DNA from: Candidatus Borkfalkia ceftriaxoniphila
Lineage (GTDB): Bacteria > Bacillota > Clostridia > Christensenellales > Borkfalkiaceae
NCBI RefSeq assembly: GCF_004134775.1
Contig: NZ_SDOZ01000003.1
Coordinates: 1-49,085 of the forward strand
DNA: 49,085 nt
Direction: 5' to 3'
Shown here piece by piece: positions 25,242 through 33,632 of this stretch. Below the pieces are notes generated by a model, which saw nothing but the letters and a program-made list of their open reading frames with translations, was not told where the DNA came from and did not search any database. A program made the position numbers and the translations under genes. The number at the start of each line of letters is the position of its first letter. Positions within the stretch are counted from its first letter, which is position 1.

Positions 25242-25898
25242 ATGAAAAAAAATATGTACAGCCTGATGCTCGCCGAGGAGGTCATTCGCGAAATCGACAA
25301 ACTGGCGGAACAGAACAATACAAACCGTTCCAATCTGGTAAATCAGATTCTGGCGGAATACGTTTCCCTCACCACCCCCGAAAAACATATACAGAACATT
25401 TTCGAGATCATCGGCAACATGATGGGAAACCGCGGCAACTTTCTGCTGTATTCGCAGCCCAACGATCTGACGATGTCGATCAAAAGTTCTTTGAAATATC
25501 ACTACCGCCCCACCATACGCTACGAAGTGGAAATGTACCGCACGCCCAAGGAAACCATCGGGCAGTTGAAGATCATTTTCCGTACGCAATCCCCCGAACT
25601 ATTGGTGGAGTTGACGAGATTTTTTAAGATGTGGATGCAACTCGAAACGATTTACATCAAACAGTTTTTTACAAAGGACGCGATCGAATACAGCCTGGAA
25701 AACGGAAAGTTTCTGCGCAGTTTCGCCGTGCCCAACGATTCGGATTACACCGAAGAGCAGATCGGAAACGCGATCGGCCACTATATCGCCACCTTTGACG
25801 AAATGCTCAAAGGATTTCTCGGCGGCGAATACGGCTCGATCGAGGCGTTGGAAAAGCGCTATTTGCAATATCTGAACAGCGGCGTTCAGATCATCTGA
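25242..25898 (+). CDS. Ribbon-helix-helix N-terminal protein in operon with clpB
   Basis: The protein has 218 residues. The start is the ATG at 25242, 5 bp after GGGAGG. The first 45 residues look like a ribbon-helix-helix domain: MYSLMLAEEVIREIDKLAEQ then NNTNRSNLVNQILAEYVSL. The rest (about 170 residues) has HIQNIFEIIGNMMGNRGNFL and GQLKIIFRTQSPELLVELTR and is not recognised. It shares a consensus promoter with clpB, 15 bp downstream. An autoregulator or stress sensor for clpB is plausible but unproven; it resembles neither CtsR nor HrcA. Confidence 0.75.
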   Translation: MKKNMYSLMLAEEVIREIDKLAEQNNTNRSNLVNQILAEYVSLTTPEKHIQNIFEIIGNMMGNRGNFLLYSQPNDLTMSIKSSLKYHYRPTIRYEVEMYRTPKETIGQLKIIFRTQSPELLVELTRFFKMWMQLETIYIKQFFTKDAIEYSLENGKFLRSFAVPNDSDYTEEQIGNAIGHYIATFDEMLKGFLGGEYGSIEALEKRYLQYLNSGVQII

Positions 25899-25913
25899 AG
25901 GAGGTGAATTTTT

Positions 25914-28511
25914 ATGAACGCACAAAAATTGACGAAAAAAGCGATGGAGGCGGTGACTGCCGCACAGAATATCGCGCTGGAAAACCAAAATATGCAGATC
26001 ATGCCCGAGCACCTTTTATACGCGCTCGCGGATCAGGAAGGCGGACTGATCCCTTCCCTTTTGAAAAAATCGGGCGCGGATATCGACTTGTTGCTCGCGC
26101 GCCTGGATACGGCGATCGGAAAGATCCCCGCCGTGAGCGGGAGCGGGCGGGAACCCGATAAGATTTATATTTCCCCCGTGACGGACAAAATATTCGCGCA
26201 GGCGGAACGGCTCGCGGCAAACATGAAGGACGAATACGTTTCCGTCGAACATATCATGCTCGCCCTCTTCGACTACGCGACGGAAGACATCAAACAGATT
26301 TTCAGAGATCTTTCCGTCACAAAAGAAAAATTCCTGGCTGAACTGAAAAAGGTCAAGAGCGAACGGGTGACGAGCGACGATCCCGAAAGCACCTACGACG
26401 CGCTTACCAAATACGGATTCGACCTCGTACAGCGCGCAAAAGAACAGAAACTCGATCCCGTCATCGGGCGCGACAACGAGATACGAAACGTTATCCGCAT
26501 TTTGTCGCGCAAATCCAAAAACAATCCCGTGCTCATCGGCGAACCGGGCGTCGGCAAGACTGCCATCGCGGAGGGGCTTGCGCAAAGGATCGTGCGGGGC
26601 GACGTTCCCGAAGGATTGAAAGACAAGACGATTTTCGCACTCGATATGGGGTCGCTCATCGCGGGCGCAAAATTCCGCGGCGAGTTCGAAGAGCGTTTGA
26701 AAGCCGTGCTCGGCGAGATCAAAAAGAGCGAAGGCAAGATCATCCTCTTTATCGACGAACTGCACACCATTGTCGGCGCGGGCAAGAGCGACGGCGCAAT
26801 GGATGCGGGCAACCTTTTAAAGCCCATGCTCGCGCGCGGCGAACTGCACTGCATCGGCGCGACCACGCTCGACGAATATCGCAAATATATCGAAAAAGAC
26901 GCGGCGCTCGAACGCAGATTCCAGCCCGTCATGGTCGACGAACCGACGGTGGAAGACACCGTTTCCATTCTGCGCGGTTTAAAAGAGCGCTACGAAGTTT
27001 TCCACGGCGTGCAGATACACGACCAGGCGCTCATCGCCGCGGCAACCCTTTCCAACCGCTATATCACCGACCGTTTTCTTCCGGATAAGGCGATCGATCT
27101 CGTTGACGAGGCGTGCGCGACCATCCGCACGGAGATCGACTCGATGCCCGCGGAAATGGACGACATTTCCCGCAAGATCATGCAGTTGGAAATCGAGGAA
27201 ATGGCGCTGAAAAAGGAAAGCGATACGCTGTCGCAGGAACGGCTGGCATCCATTAGGAAAGAACTTGCCGACCTTCGCGAAAAATTCCGCGCCATGAAAG
27301 CGCAATGGGAAAAGGAAAAACAGGAGATACACGCCGTATCCGACACAAAAGCGGAGATCGAAAAAATCAACGCGCAGATCGAGGCGGCCAAGCGCGTTTC
27401 CGATTACGCAAAGGCGGCGGAACTGCAATACAGCGCCCTGCCCGCCTTGCAGAAAAAACTGGAAGAGGCGCAGAAACAGGATTCGCACAAAAAGACGACG
27501 TTGCTCCGCGACACCGTTTCCGAAGAAGAGATCGCGCGCGTCGTATCGCGCTGGACGGGTATTCCCCTCGCAAAACTCATGGAGGGCGAGCGCGAAAAAA
27601 TATTGCATCTCGGCGATATCCTGCATAAGAGAGTCATCGGTCAGGACGAGGCGGTGACCAAAGTGAGCGAAGCGATCATCCGTTCGCGCGCAGGCATCGC
27701 GGATCCCGACCGCCCGATCGGCTCATTCCTCTTTTTGGGACCGACCGGCGTGGGCAAAACGGAACTTGCCAAAGCGCTCGCGGAGAGCCTCTTTGACGAC
27801 GAACACAACCTCGTGCGTATCGACATGACCGAATACATGGAAAAATTTTCGGTTTCCCGTCTGATCGGCGCGCCGCCGGGATACGTCGGTTACGACGAAG
27901 GCGGACAACTCACCGAGGCGGTGCGCAGAAAGCCCTACTCCGTGGTACTCTTCGACGAAATAGAAAAGGCACACCCCGACGTGTTCAACATCTTATTGCA
28001 GGTACTCGACGACGGGCGTATCACCGATTCGCAGGGACGCACGGTGGACTTTAAAAATACCATCATCATCTTGACTTCCAACCTCGGCTCCTCTTATCTT
28101 TTGGAAGGCATCGACGAAAAAGGCGAAATTTCCGAAGAGGCGAAAGAACAGGTGGATAAACTTTTGAAGAGCAGTTTCCGTCCCGAATTTTTAAACCGTC
28201 TGGACGAGATCGTCTATTATAAACCGCTGACCAAAGACAACGTGACCAAGATCATCGACCTTCTGATCGAAGACCTTGCGGTACGGCTGCGCGACAAACA
28301 ACTGAAACTGGATATCACCGAGCGGGCGAAAGAATCGATCGTCGAAAACGGATACGACCCCGTGTATGGCGCGCGTCCTTTAAAGAGATATCTGCAGAGC
28401 AAGATCGAAACGCTGATCGCGAAAACCATTCTCGCGAACGACCTCGACGCGGGCAATACCCTTCAAATCGACACCAAAGACGGCGAGTTTATCGTAAATA
28501 TTCTTAAATAA
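25914..28511 (+). CDS. clpB: ATP-dependent disaggregase ClpB
   Basis: The protein has 865 residues, the usual ClpB size. The ribosome site GAAGGAGGTG is strong. The N domain ([20 protein letters not shown]) is followed by AAA1 with Walker [10 protein letters not shown] (209-217), a long coiled-coil middle domain (about 395-525), and AAA2 with Walker [10 protein letters not shown] (609-617), [20 protein letters not shown] and sensor-2 [10 protein letters not shown]. The long middle domain and the lack of an IGF/IGL loop argue against ClpC or ClpA, so it should not pair with ClpP. It works with DnaK to rescue aggregated proteins. Regulation here seems to involve the adjacent ribbon-helix-helix protein rather than CtsR. 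Confidence 0.96.
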   Translation: MNAQKLTKKAMEAVTAAQNIALENQNMQIMPEHLLYALADQEGGLIPSLLKKSGADIDLLLARLDTAIGKIPAVSGSGREPDKIYISPVTDKIFAQAERLAANMKDEYVSVEHIMLALFDYATEDIKQIFRDLSVTKEKFLAELKKVKSERVTSDDPESTYDALTKYGFDLVQRAKEQKLDPVIGRDNEIRNVIRILSRKSKNNPVLIGEPGVGKTAIAEGLAQRIVRGDVPEGLKDKTIFALDMGSLIAGAKFRGEFEERLKAVLGEIKKSEGKIILFIDELHTIVGAGKSDGAMDAGNLLKPMLARGELHCIGATTLDEYRKYIEKDAALERRFQPVMVDEPTVEDTVSILRGLKERYEVFHGVQIHDQALIAAATLSNRYITDRFLPDKAIDLVDEACATIRTEIDSMPAEMDDISRKIMQLEIEEMALKKESDTLSQERLASIRKELADLREKFRAMKAQWEKEKQEIHAVSDTKAEIEKINAQIEAAKRVSDYAKAAELQYSALPALQKKLEEAQKQDSHKKTTLLRDTVSEEEIARVVSRWTGIPLAKLMEGEREKILHLGDILHKRVIGQDEAVTKVSEAIIRSRAGIADPDRPIGSFLFLGPTGVGKTELAKALAESLFDDEHNLVRIDMTEYMEKFSVSRLIGAPPGYVGYDEGGQLTEAVRRKPYSVVLFDEIEKAHPDVFNILLQVLDDGRITDSQGRTVDFKNTIIILTSNLGSSYLLEGIDEKGEISEEAKEQVDKLLKSSFRPEFLNRLDEIVYYKPLTKDNVTKIIDLLIEDLAVRLRDKQLKLDITERAKESIVENGYDPVYGARPLKRYLQSKIETLIAKTILANDLDAGNTLQIDTKDGEFIVNILK

Positions 28512-28543
28512 AAAAAAGGGGCTGCCTTACGGCAGTCCCTTTT
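28510..28543. terminator. clpB terminator (also reads leftward)
   Basis: AAAAGGGGCTGCC and GGCAGTCCCTTTT form a stem with a TTAC loop just after the clpB stop. On the reverse strand the stem is followed by eight Ts (28517-28510), so it would stop leftward transcripts too. Confidence 0.85.
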
Positions 28544-28670
28544 GCCGTGCAGGACTTTCCCTTGACGGGAAACGAACAGATTCAGCACGAATTGAAAAAA
28601 GGTGCTCCGCCACGGCGACAAAGAAAGTGCAATACTTTTGGAAAAGAAAGCGACTCTACTAATCGCATAC

Positions 28671-28705
28671 AAAAAAAGACGGCCGATATTCGGCCGTCTT
28701 TTTTA
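28671..28705. terminator. Terminator of the gerW-dacF-rluB operon
   Basis: AAAAAAGACGGCCG (28672-28685) and its complement (28691-28704) form a 14-bp stem with an ATATT loop. It overlaps the rluB stop codon and ends leftward transcription; it can also work rightward. Confidence 0.92.
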
Positions 28706-29407
28706 AATATTGGTCAGATAGAAAACTTCTTCCGCGGTCAGTTTACGCACTTTGCCACGCTCTAAAGAACCGAGTCCCATGTCGCCTATTTTGATACGCT
28801 TTAAAAAGTCCACGTTCTTGCCGATACTTTCGAACATACGGCGCACCTGCCTGTTTTTCCCTTCGGTAATGGTAACGTGCAGTTTGGTAAACTTTTTATC
28901 CGTTTCCACGATGCGCACGTTGCTCTTGCCCGTAGTCTTCCCGTCCAACTCCACGCCGCCGCGCAATTTGTTGAGTTCGGTCTCGCCCACCGTGCCCTCG
29001 ATCCGTACGAGATACGTTTTGGGGATCTCGTTTTTGGGATGCGTCAAGCGGAAAGCCAAATCGCCGTCGTCGGTCAAAATCAGCATTCCTTCGGTATCGT
29101 AATCGAGCCGCCCCACGGGATAAACTCTGCCCACGCCCGCGGGCAAAAAATCCATGACGGTCTTGCGCCCCTTGTCGTCTTTGACGGTGCATACGCATCC
29201 CTTGGGTTTATTCATCAGATAATACTGATGTTTGGATTTCATCGATACACGCTGCCCGTCCACGAATACCGCATCGGAATTTTCTTTGACTTCGTCGCCC
29301 AATTTGCAGACTTTTCCGTTGATCTTGACTCTGCCCTCTTCGATAATCTTGTCGCACGCGCGCCGCCCCGCGACGCCGCAGCCCGCAAGATATTTGTTGA
29401 TCCTCAT
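28703..29407 (-). CDS. rluB: RluB/RsuA-type rRNA pseudouridine synthase
   Basis: The protein has 234 residues. An N-terminal S4 RNA-binding domain (RINKYLAGCGVAGRRACDKI, GRVKINGK) precedes the catalytic domain. The catalytic Asp lies in PVGRLDYDTEGMLILTDDGD; NKPKGCVCTVKD and EGKNRQVRRMFESIGK complete the RsuA/RluB/E/F signature. The B. subtilis counterpart modifies 23S rRNA near the peptidyl transferase centre. The gene follows dacF by 17 bp; the order with gerW and a D,D-carboxypeptidase is typical of spore-forming Firmicutes. Confidence 0.95.
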   Translation of the reverse strand: MRINKYLAGCGVAGRRACDKIIEEGRVKINGKVCKLGDEVKENSDAVFVDGQRVSMKSKHQYYLMNKPKGCVCTVKDDKGRKTVMDFLPAGVGRVYPVGRLDYDTEGMLILTDDGDLAFRLTHPKNEIPKTYLVRIEGTVGETELNKLRGGVELDGKTTGKSNVRIVETDKKFTKLHVTITEGKNRQVRRMFESIGKNVDFLKRIKIGDMGLGSLERGKVRKLTAEEVFYLTNI

Positions 29408-29424
29408 ATATCCTCTTTGAAAAA

Positions 29425-30531
29425 CTAATTATTTGCGATATCGCGTAAAATGTCGATAAAGCTCTTTTTCACATTCTCTATACTAACGATTTTTTGCGAA
29501 AAAAGCAACTGATTTTCAAGAAGAATTTGCATTTCACCCAACGCGTCGCCGCATTTTACGGGCAGTTTCACCTGTTCGGGCAAATCGAAGAGGATCTGTA
29601 CTTTGGAAAGTTCTCCTTCCGCCAAAGGATAAGAAAAACCTTCTTTCGCCTCCACGCGGCAGGATTTCCCCTTTACCTCGGTGGGAAGCGTCATTTCTTT
29701 TGGTTCAAACAGCGAAACAAGGCTGTATTTCGCAAAGCACTGTTCCAGGATTTCGGCGCTGCGTTCGTACATTGGATGGCAGTTCAAAACCACGGAAACA
29801 AGTTGCATACCGCCGCGCTCGGCGCCGCTTACCAGACACCTGCCCGCGATCTTCGTATATCCCGTTTTAACGCCGTTCGCGCCGTCGAACTGGTACAGCA
29901 TTTTATTTTTGTTCACGAGCACGCGGTTGCCGTTGCCGCCGTCCTGTACGACAACTTTCTGCGTGGACACGATCTCTTTAAACGCGGGATTACGCATCGC
30001 CGCACAGGCGATCGTACATAGATCGCGCGCGGTCGTATAGTGATTTTCGGCAGGGAGACCGTGCGGATTTACAAAATGGCTGTGCACAGCGCCGAGTTTT
30101 TTTGCCCTTTCGTTCATCACTTCGGCAAACGCCGCGACGCTCTTGCTGTGATAGATCGCGAGCGCTTCCGCGCAGTCGTTGCCTGAGCGGAGCATCAGCC
30201 CGTACAAAAGGTCTGATATTTTCAGTTTTTCCCCCGCGACGAGATAGATTGAGGAACCCTCGATGCCGCATGCCTCGGCGGGGATCTCGAACACGTCCGA
30301 AAGATCGCAGTCCTCTACGATAATGAGCGCGGTCAAAACCTTGGTCGTGCTCGCCATGGGCATGACCTTATCGCTGTCGTTTTCGTATAACACGCGTCCG
30401 CTTTCGGCTTCCATCACGATTTCCGAATAGGAACTTTCCGCGCTCGCGCCTTTGGGCGAATATGCGGCCGCGCCCACCGCAAACGCACCCGCCAACAGAG
30501 CCGTCAGCAAACAAACCGTCTTTTTAGTCAT
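29425..30531 (-). CDS. dacF: D-alanyl-D-alanine carboxypeptidase (penicillin-binding protein 5 type)
   Basis: The protein has 368 residues. An N-terminal signal peptide (residues 1 to about 31, basic MTKK, hydrophobic LLTALLAGAFAVGAAA) exports it. Active-site motifs are in order: Ser61-Thr-Thr-Lys64 in MASTTKVLTALI, SGN at 116-118, and KTG at 222-224 in GVKTGYTKIAG. The C-terminus has the beta-rich PBP5-type domain and a final amphipathic stretch suitable for membrane anchoring. It trims the terminal D-Ala of peptidoglycan stems. The start overlaps the gerW stop by 8 bp. DacF/DacB assignment follows from the neighbourhood and may be only approximate. Confidence 0.93.
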   Translation of the reverse strand: MTKKTVCLLTALLAGAFAVGAAAYSPKGASAESSYSEIVMEAESGRVLYENDSDKVMPMASTTKVLTALIIVEDCDLSDVFEIPAEACGIEGSSIYLVAGEKLKISDLLYGLMLRSGNDCAEALAIYHSKSVAAFAEVMNERAKKLGAVHSHFVNPHGLPAENHYTTARDLCTIACAAMRNPAFKEIVSTQKVVVQDGGNGNRVLVNKNKMLYQFDGANGVKTGYTKIAGRCLVSGAERGGMQLVSVVLNCHPMYERSAEILEQCFAKYSLVSLFEPKEMTLPTEVKGKSCRVEAKEGFSYPLAEGELSKVQILFDLPEQVKLPVKCGDALGEMQILLENQLLFSQKIVSIENVKKSFIDILRDIANN

Positions 30532-30904
30532 TTTTGTTTACGAACTTCCCCATCAATTCCGACGCTTTGTCGATGAGATTATCGAGCGGCGCGTCGCCCA
30601 CGTGGATAAAGCGGCAGTCGCTGCCCGTATCCAGAATGAATCCCGCGGGTTTTAACGAAACGACCGCGCCCGAGCCGCCCGCGAAGGGATAGTTTTCGTC
30701 CTCTTTCAAAATTTTGATCTCGCCGTATTCGCCGCCACCCGAAAGATATCCCATCGTCACCTTCGATACGGGGATCAACTGATAGCCGCCCGACGTCGCG
30801 ATCGGTTTGCCGATGACCGTGTTCACGTCCACGAGTTCGTTGAGATTATGAAGTGAGGTTTCCACCATTTCTTCTACTTTTTTGTTTTTTCCTTTTACGC
30901 TCAT
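30524..30904 (-). CDS. ytfJ: GerW family sporulation protein (YtfJ)
   Basis: The protein has 126 residues. The start is the ATG at 30904, with GGAGAAGG upstream, so the gene begins inside the preceding DUF2953 gene (59-bp overlap). It shows the typical GerW sequence: MVETSLHNLNELVDVNTVIG, ATSGGYQLIPVSKVTMGYLS and GGGEYG followed by FAGGSGAVVSLKPAGFI. In Bacillus the homologue affects spore germination. With the DUF2953 gene it forms the ytfI-ytfJ pair, suggesting that the organism belongs to a lineage with sporulation ancestry. Confidence 0.93.
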   Translation of the reverse strand: MSVKGKNKKVEEMVETSLHNLNELVDVNTVIGKPIATSGGYQLIPVSKVTMGYLSGGGEYGEIKILKEDENYPFAGGSGAVVSLKPAGFILDTGSDCRFIHVGDAPLDNLIDKASELMGKFVNKND

Positions 30905-31439
30905 ATTCAATTACCTTCTCCAATAAAATTTTCGTCGACGCCATCGAAAGCACGAGCAGATTAAAAATCGCGGTCATACTCACGGATACTTTTAAAGTAT
31001 CGCTTTCGGGCGTCAGCATCACGCCGCTTTTCAGCGACAGATATTTTTTTTTCGCAAAAAATCTTGCGAACAGCGCGCCCGCCAACGATTCGATAAACGC
31101 AGCGGCAAGAACCGCCCCGCCGACGTTTTCGCGATTGCCGATTTCGACGATCTGATGATACGAATAGACTTGAAACCCGTCCGTGATCTCGAACTTTTTT
31201 CGCGTGTTTCCCAACTCTTTATACGGCAGCAGGACCGCTTTCTTTTTGGTGAGATGAAAGGCGATCCCTTCTTTGTACAAAGTGGCGTACCCGCCGTAAA
31301 TTTTGAAAAAACGGAACAGATAGATGCCGAAGCACCCCTTTTTCTCTTTTCCGTCGACAAAGGCATTTACGTTCAAAAAAATCGGAAACAAAAAACTTAA
31401 AAATCCGACGAACGAGAGTATGCAAAGCGTATCATCCAT
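30846..31439 (-). CDS. DUF2953-type membrane protein (YtfI-like)
   Basis: The protein has 197 residues. An N-terminal hydrophobic helix (ILSFVGFLSFLFPIFLNVNA) is followed by a soluble part (IYLFRFFKIYGGYATLYKEG, FHLTKKKAVLLPYKEL) and a C-terminal hydrophobic segment (AIFNLLVLSMASTKILL), then a basic tail. The family call rests on position: in many Firmicutes a DUF2953 protein directly precedes GerW. The 59-bp overlap with gerW is larger than usual, and the ribosome site is weak. Confidence 0.6.
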   Translation of the reverse strand: MDDTLCILSFVGFLSFLFPIFLNVNAFVDGKEKKGCFGIYLFRFFKIYGGYATLYKEGIAFHLTKKKAVLLPYKELGNTRKKFEITDGFQVYSYHQIVEIGNRENVGGAVLAAAFIESLAGALFARFFAKKKYLSLKSGVMLTPESDTLKVSVSMTAIFNLLVLSMASTKILLEKVIEYERKRKKQKSRRNGGNLTS

Positions 31440-31475
31440 ACAAGCAGTATTTCCGTCTTTTCATAAATTATGCAA

Positions 31476-31503
31476 TAAAAAACCCGCCGAAGTTCGGCGG
31501 GGC
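31476..31503 (-). terminator. Terminator of the miaB-mutSL-miaA-ynbB operon
   Basis: On the leftward strand CCCGCCGAACTTCGGCGGG forms a 7-9-bp GC-rich hairpin followed by TTTTTTATT, 14 bp after the ynbB stop codon. Confidence 0.9.
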
Positions 31504-31515
31504 GAAATTTGACGT

Positions 31516-32733
31516 TTACAGTTTTTCGATGATCTTCGTGAGCGCGTATTTGCAGTGTTCGTACGTGAGGCCGCCCTGAAAATAAGCGATATACGGTTCC
31601 TTGACGGGCGCGTCCGCAGAAAGTTCGATGGAGGCTCCCTGCACGAAACAGCCTGCCGCCATGATGACGCGGTCCTCATATCCCGGCATATCCCACGGCT
31701 GCAACTGCACGAAACTGTCGATGGGCGACGCCTCCTGCACCGACTGGATAAATGCGATCAGTTTTGTATCCGAAGGGAACTGTATGGCGCGGGTGATATC
31801 ATACGGCATATTTTCCAGCGACGGCGAAGTTTTATAGCCGATCTGATCGAGACAGGCGCCGATGAGGAAACTTCCCTTCAACGCCTGGTTTACGGTGTGC
31901 GGAGCAAGGAAAAGTCCCTGGTAAAAATACTGATAACCCGCAGAATAGGAACCGACCTCCGCGCCGATGGAAGGCGCCGTCAGCCTGCCCGCGATTTTTT
32001 CGACGTATTTTTGCCGTCCGACGATATAGCCGCCCGTAGGCGCGATGCCGCCTCCCGCGTTTTTGATGAGAGAACCCACCGCGACGTCCGCGCCGTTTTG
32101 CGTCGGCTCGCTCGTTTCGACAAATTCGCCGTAGCAGTTATCCACGAAAATACAGCCTTGAAAGCCGCATTTTCTCACGAACGCGCACGCCTCCGAGATT
32201 TTTTCCTGCGATAGCGCGTCGCGCCATTCGTAGCCGCGGGAACGCTGGATAAAGACCACTTTGACTTTCGGATTTCTCAGTCCATTTTCGATGGCGTGAT
32301 AATCGAATGCGCCGTCTTTCAGATCGGCTTTTTCAAAGGAAATCCCGAAATCTGCGAGAGAGCCCGTATCTTTGCCCGCGATCACGTCCTGCAACGTATC
32401 GTAAGGATTTCCCGAAATGGAAAAAAGCGTGTCGCCCGCGCGCAGAAGGCCGAACAGTCCGACGGTCAGCGCGTGCGTTCCCGAAACGATATTGGGTGAA
32501 ACGAGCGCACTCTCCGCGCCGAATACGTCCGCAAAAACCTGATTGAGGGTATCGCGCCCCTCGTCGCCGTAGCCGTAGCCCGTACTGCCCGAAAAGTGGC
32601 GGAGCGCCACGCGGTTTTTATGAAAAGCCTTTATCACCTTTACCTGATTGAAATAGGATATTTCATCCAGTTTCCGAAACGTTTCTTTCAGTTGTTCTTC
32701 GCTCTTTGCGATCAGCCGTTCTGCTCCTTGCAT
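31516..32733 (-). CDS. ynbB: PLP-dependent methionine gamma-lyase-like protein (YnbB, aluminium-resistance family)
   Basis: The protein has 405 residues. The PLP-binding lysine lies in GSLIKNAGGGIAPTGGYIVG, with GTHALTVGLFGLLRAGDTLF and FVDNCYGEFVETSEPT forming the rest of the cofactor pocket of the Cys/Met-metabolism fold type I. The N-terminus NRVALRHFSGSTGYGYGDEG is characteristic. Members are annotated as aluminium resistance protein or methionine gamma-lyase family protein; the true reaction is uncertain. It overlaps the miaA stop by 22 bp and has its own GGAG site. Its place after miaA is conserved in Firmicutes. Confidence 0.93.
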   Translation of the reverse strand: MQGAERLIAKSEEQLKETFRKLDEISYFNQVKVIKAFHKNRVALRHFSGSTGYGYGDEGRDTLNQVFADVFGAESALVSPNIVSGTHALTVGLFGLLRAGDTLFSISGNPYDTLQDVIAGKDTGSLADFGISFEKADLKDGAFDYHAIENGLRNPKVKVVFIQRSRGYEWRDALSQEKISEACAFVRKCGFQGCIFVDNCYGEFVETSEPTQNGADVAVGSLIKNAGGGIAPTGGYIVGRQKYVEKIAGRLTAPSIGAEVGSYSAGYQYFYQGLFLAPHTVNQALKGSFLIGACLDQIGYKTSPSLENMPYDITRAIQFPSDTKLIAFIQSVQEASPIDSFVQLQPWDMPGYEDRVIMAAGCFVQGASIELSADAPVKEPYIAYFQGGLTYEHCKYALTKIIEKL

Positions 32734-33632
32734 AAATACTCCATAATGATATTTTCGTTATCCGCGCAGTCGGGCGCAAGATAGATAAGATTCGGCAGTT
32801 TTTTGAAAAAAGTGATCTGCCGTTTTGCATAATTTCGCGTATTCTGCTTTATTATGTCAGACACAGTACTTCGCAAACTCGGATTTTCAACAAGTTCAAT
32901 AGTTTCTTTATAGCCGATCCCTTGCATACTTTGCGCCGTCGGGGGAACACCGCCGCGCAGCAAAGCCCGCACCTCTTCGACAAGCCCCTGCCCGAACATG
33001 ACGTCTACGCGCTTTTCGATGCGCTCGTACAGTTCCTTTCTCGGATAATCGAGACAGACCGCCACATAGGGAAACCGAGGGATCGGCTCGTCCTTCTGTT
33101 CGGATTTTTTTCGTCCCGTCAATTCAAATATTTCCAGCGCGCGAACGACGCGTTTCACGTCGTTATAATGAAGTTTCGCCGCGCTTTCCGCATCGCATTC
33201 CCGCAGGAGAGAATGCAGGTATTCGCGTCCCCGTTCCTTTGCGATGGTTTCATATTTTAACCGCACGGCGGCATCGGCCGGCGCGTTCCCGAATTTTTGC
33301 GCAAAGAGCAGCGCATTGATATAAAACCCCGTACCGCCGCAGATGACGGGCGTTTTTCCTCTCTGCAATAAACTTTCGACGACGGGAAGCGCCGCTTTTT
33401 CGTAATCGCTGACCGAATACGAATCCGTCGGCTCCGCAACGTCGATCATATGATGCAAAATACCCTCCCGTTCGGACAAAGAAGGTTTCGCGGTGCCGAT
33501 ATCCAGCCCCCGATACACGAGCATACAGTCGGCGGAAATGATTTCCGTTTGCAGGCGTTTCGCCATCGAAACGGCAAGCGCCGTTTTCCCCGATGCGGTC
33601 GGCCCGCAGATCACGAGCGCTTTCGTTTCCAC
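32712..33632 (-). CDS. miaA: tRNA dimethylallyltransferase
   Basis: The protein has 306 residues when started at GTG 33632, which overlaps the mutL stop by one base and follows AAGAGG by 8 bp. It transfers the dimethylallyl group to A37 of UNN-reading tRNAs. The P-loop GPTASGKTALAVSMA, SADCMLVYRGLDIGTAKPS and ICGGTGFYINALLF are family signatures. MiaB, which methylthiolates the product, is in the same operon. The gene contains a copy of the 19-bp repeat (32852-32870), coding STVSD, in a locally AT-rich patch. Confidence 0.96.
   Translation of the reverse strand: METKALVICGPTASGKTALAVSMAKRLQTEIISADCMLVYRGLDIGTAKPSLSEREGILHHMIDVAEPTDSYSVSDYEKAALPVVESLLQRGKTPVICGGTGFYINALLFAQKFGNAPADAAVRLKYETIAKERGREYLHSLLRECDAESAAKLHYNDVKRVVRALEIFELTGRKKSEQKDEPIPRFPYVAVCLDYPRKELYERIEKRVDVMFGQGLVEEVRALLRGGVPPTAQSMQGIGYKETIELVENPSLRSTVSDIIKQNTRNYAKRQITFFKKLPNLIYLAPDCADNENIIMEYLCKEQNG
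32852..32870 (-). repeat. Copy 2 of a 19-bp intragenic repeat (in miaA)
   Basis: TTATGTCAGACACAGTACT on the plus strand matches the consensus at 18 of 19 positions. Flanks are also similar to the mutL copy (TGCTTT before, a GCA-rich then CGGATTT-like stretch after). It lies in a locally AT-rich part of miaA. Confidence 0.75.

Noticed and set aside
28463..28672. Reverse-strand frame of 69 codons downstream of clpB
   Set aside because: It runs through the terminator and the end of clpB, lacks a ribosome site, and has low-complexity hydrophobic content.
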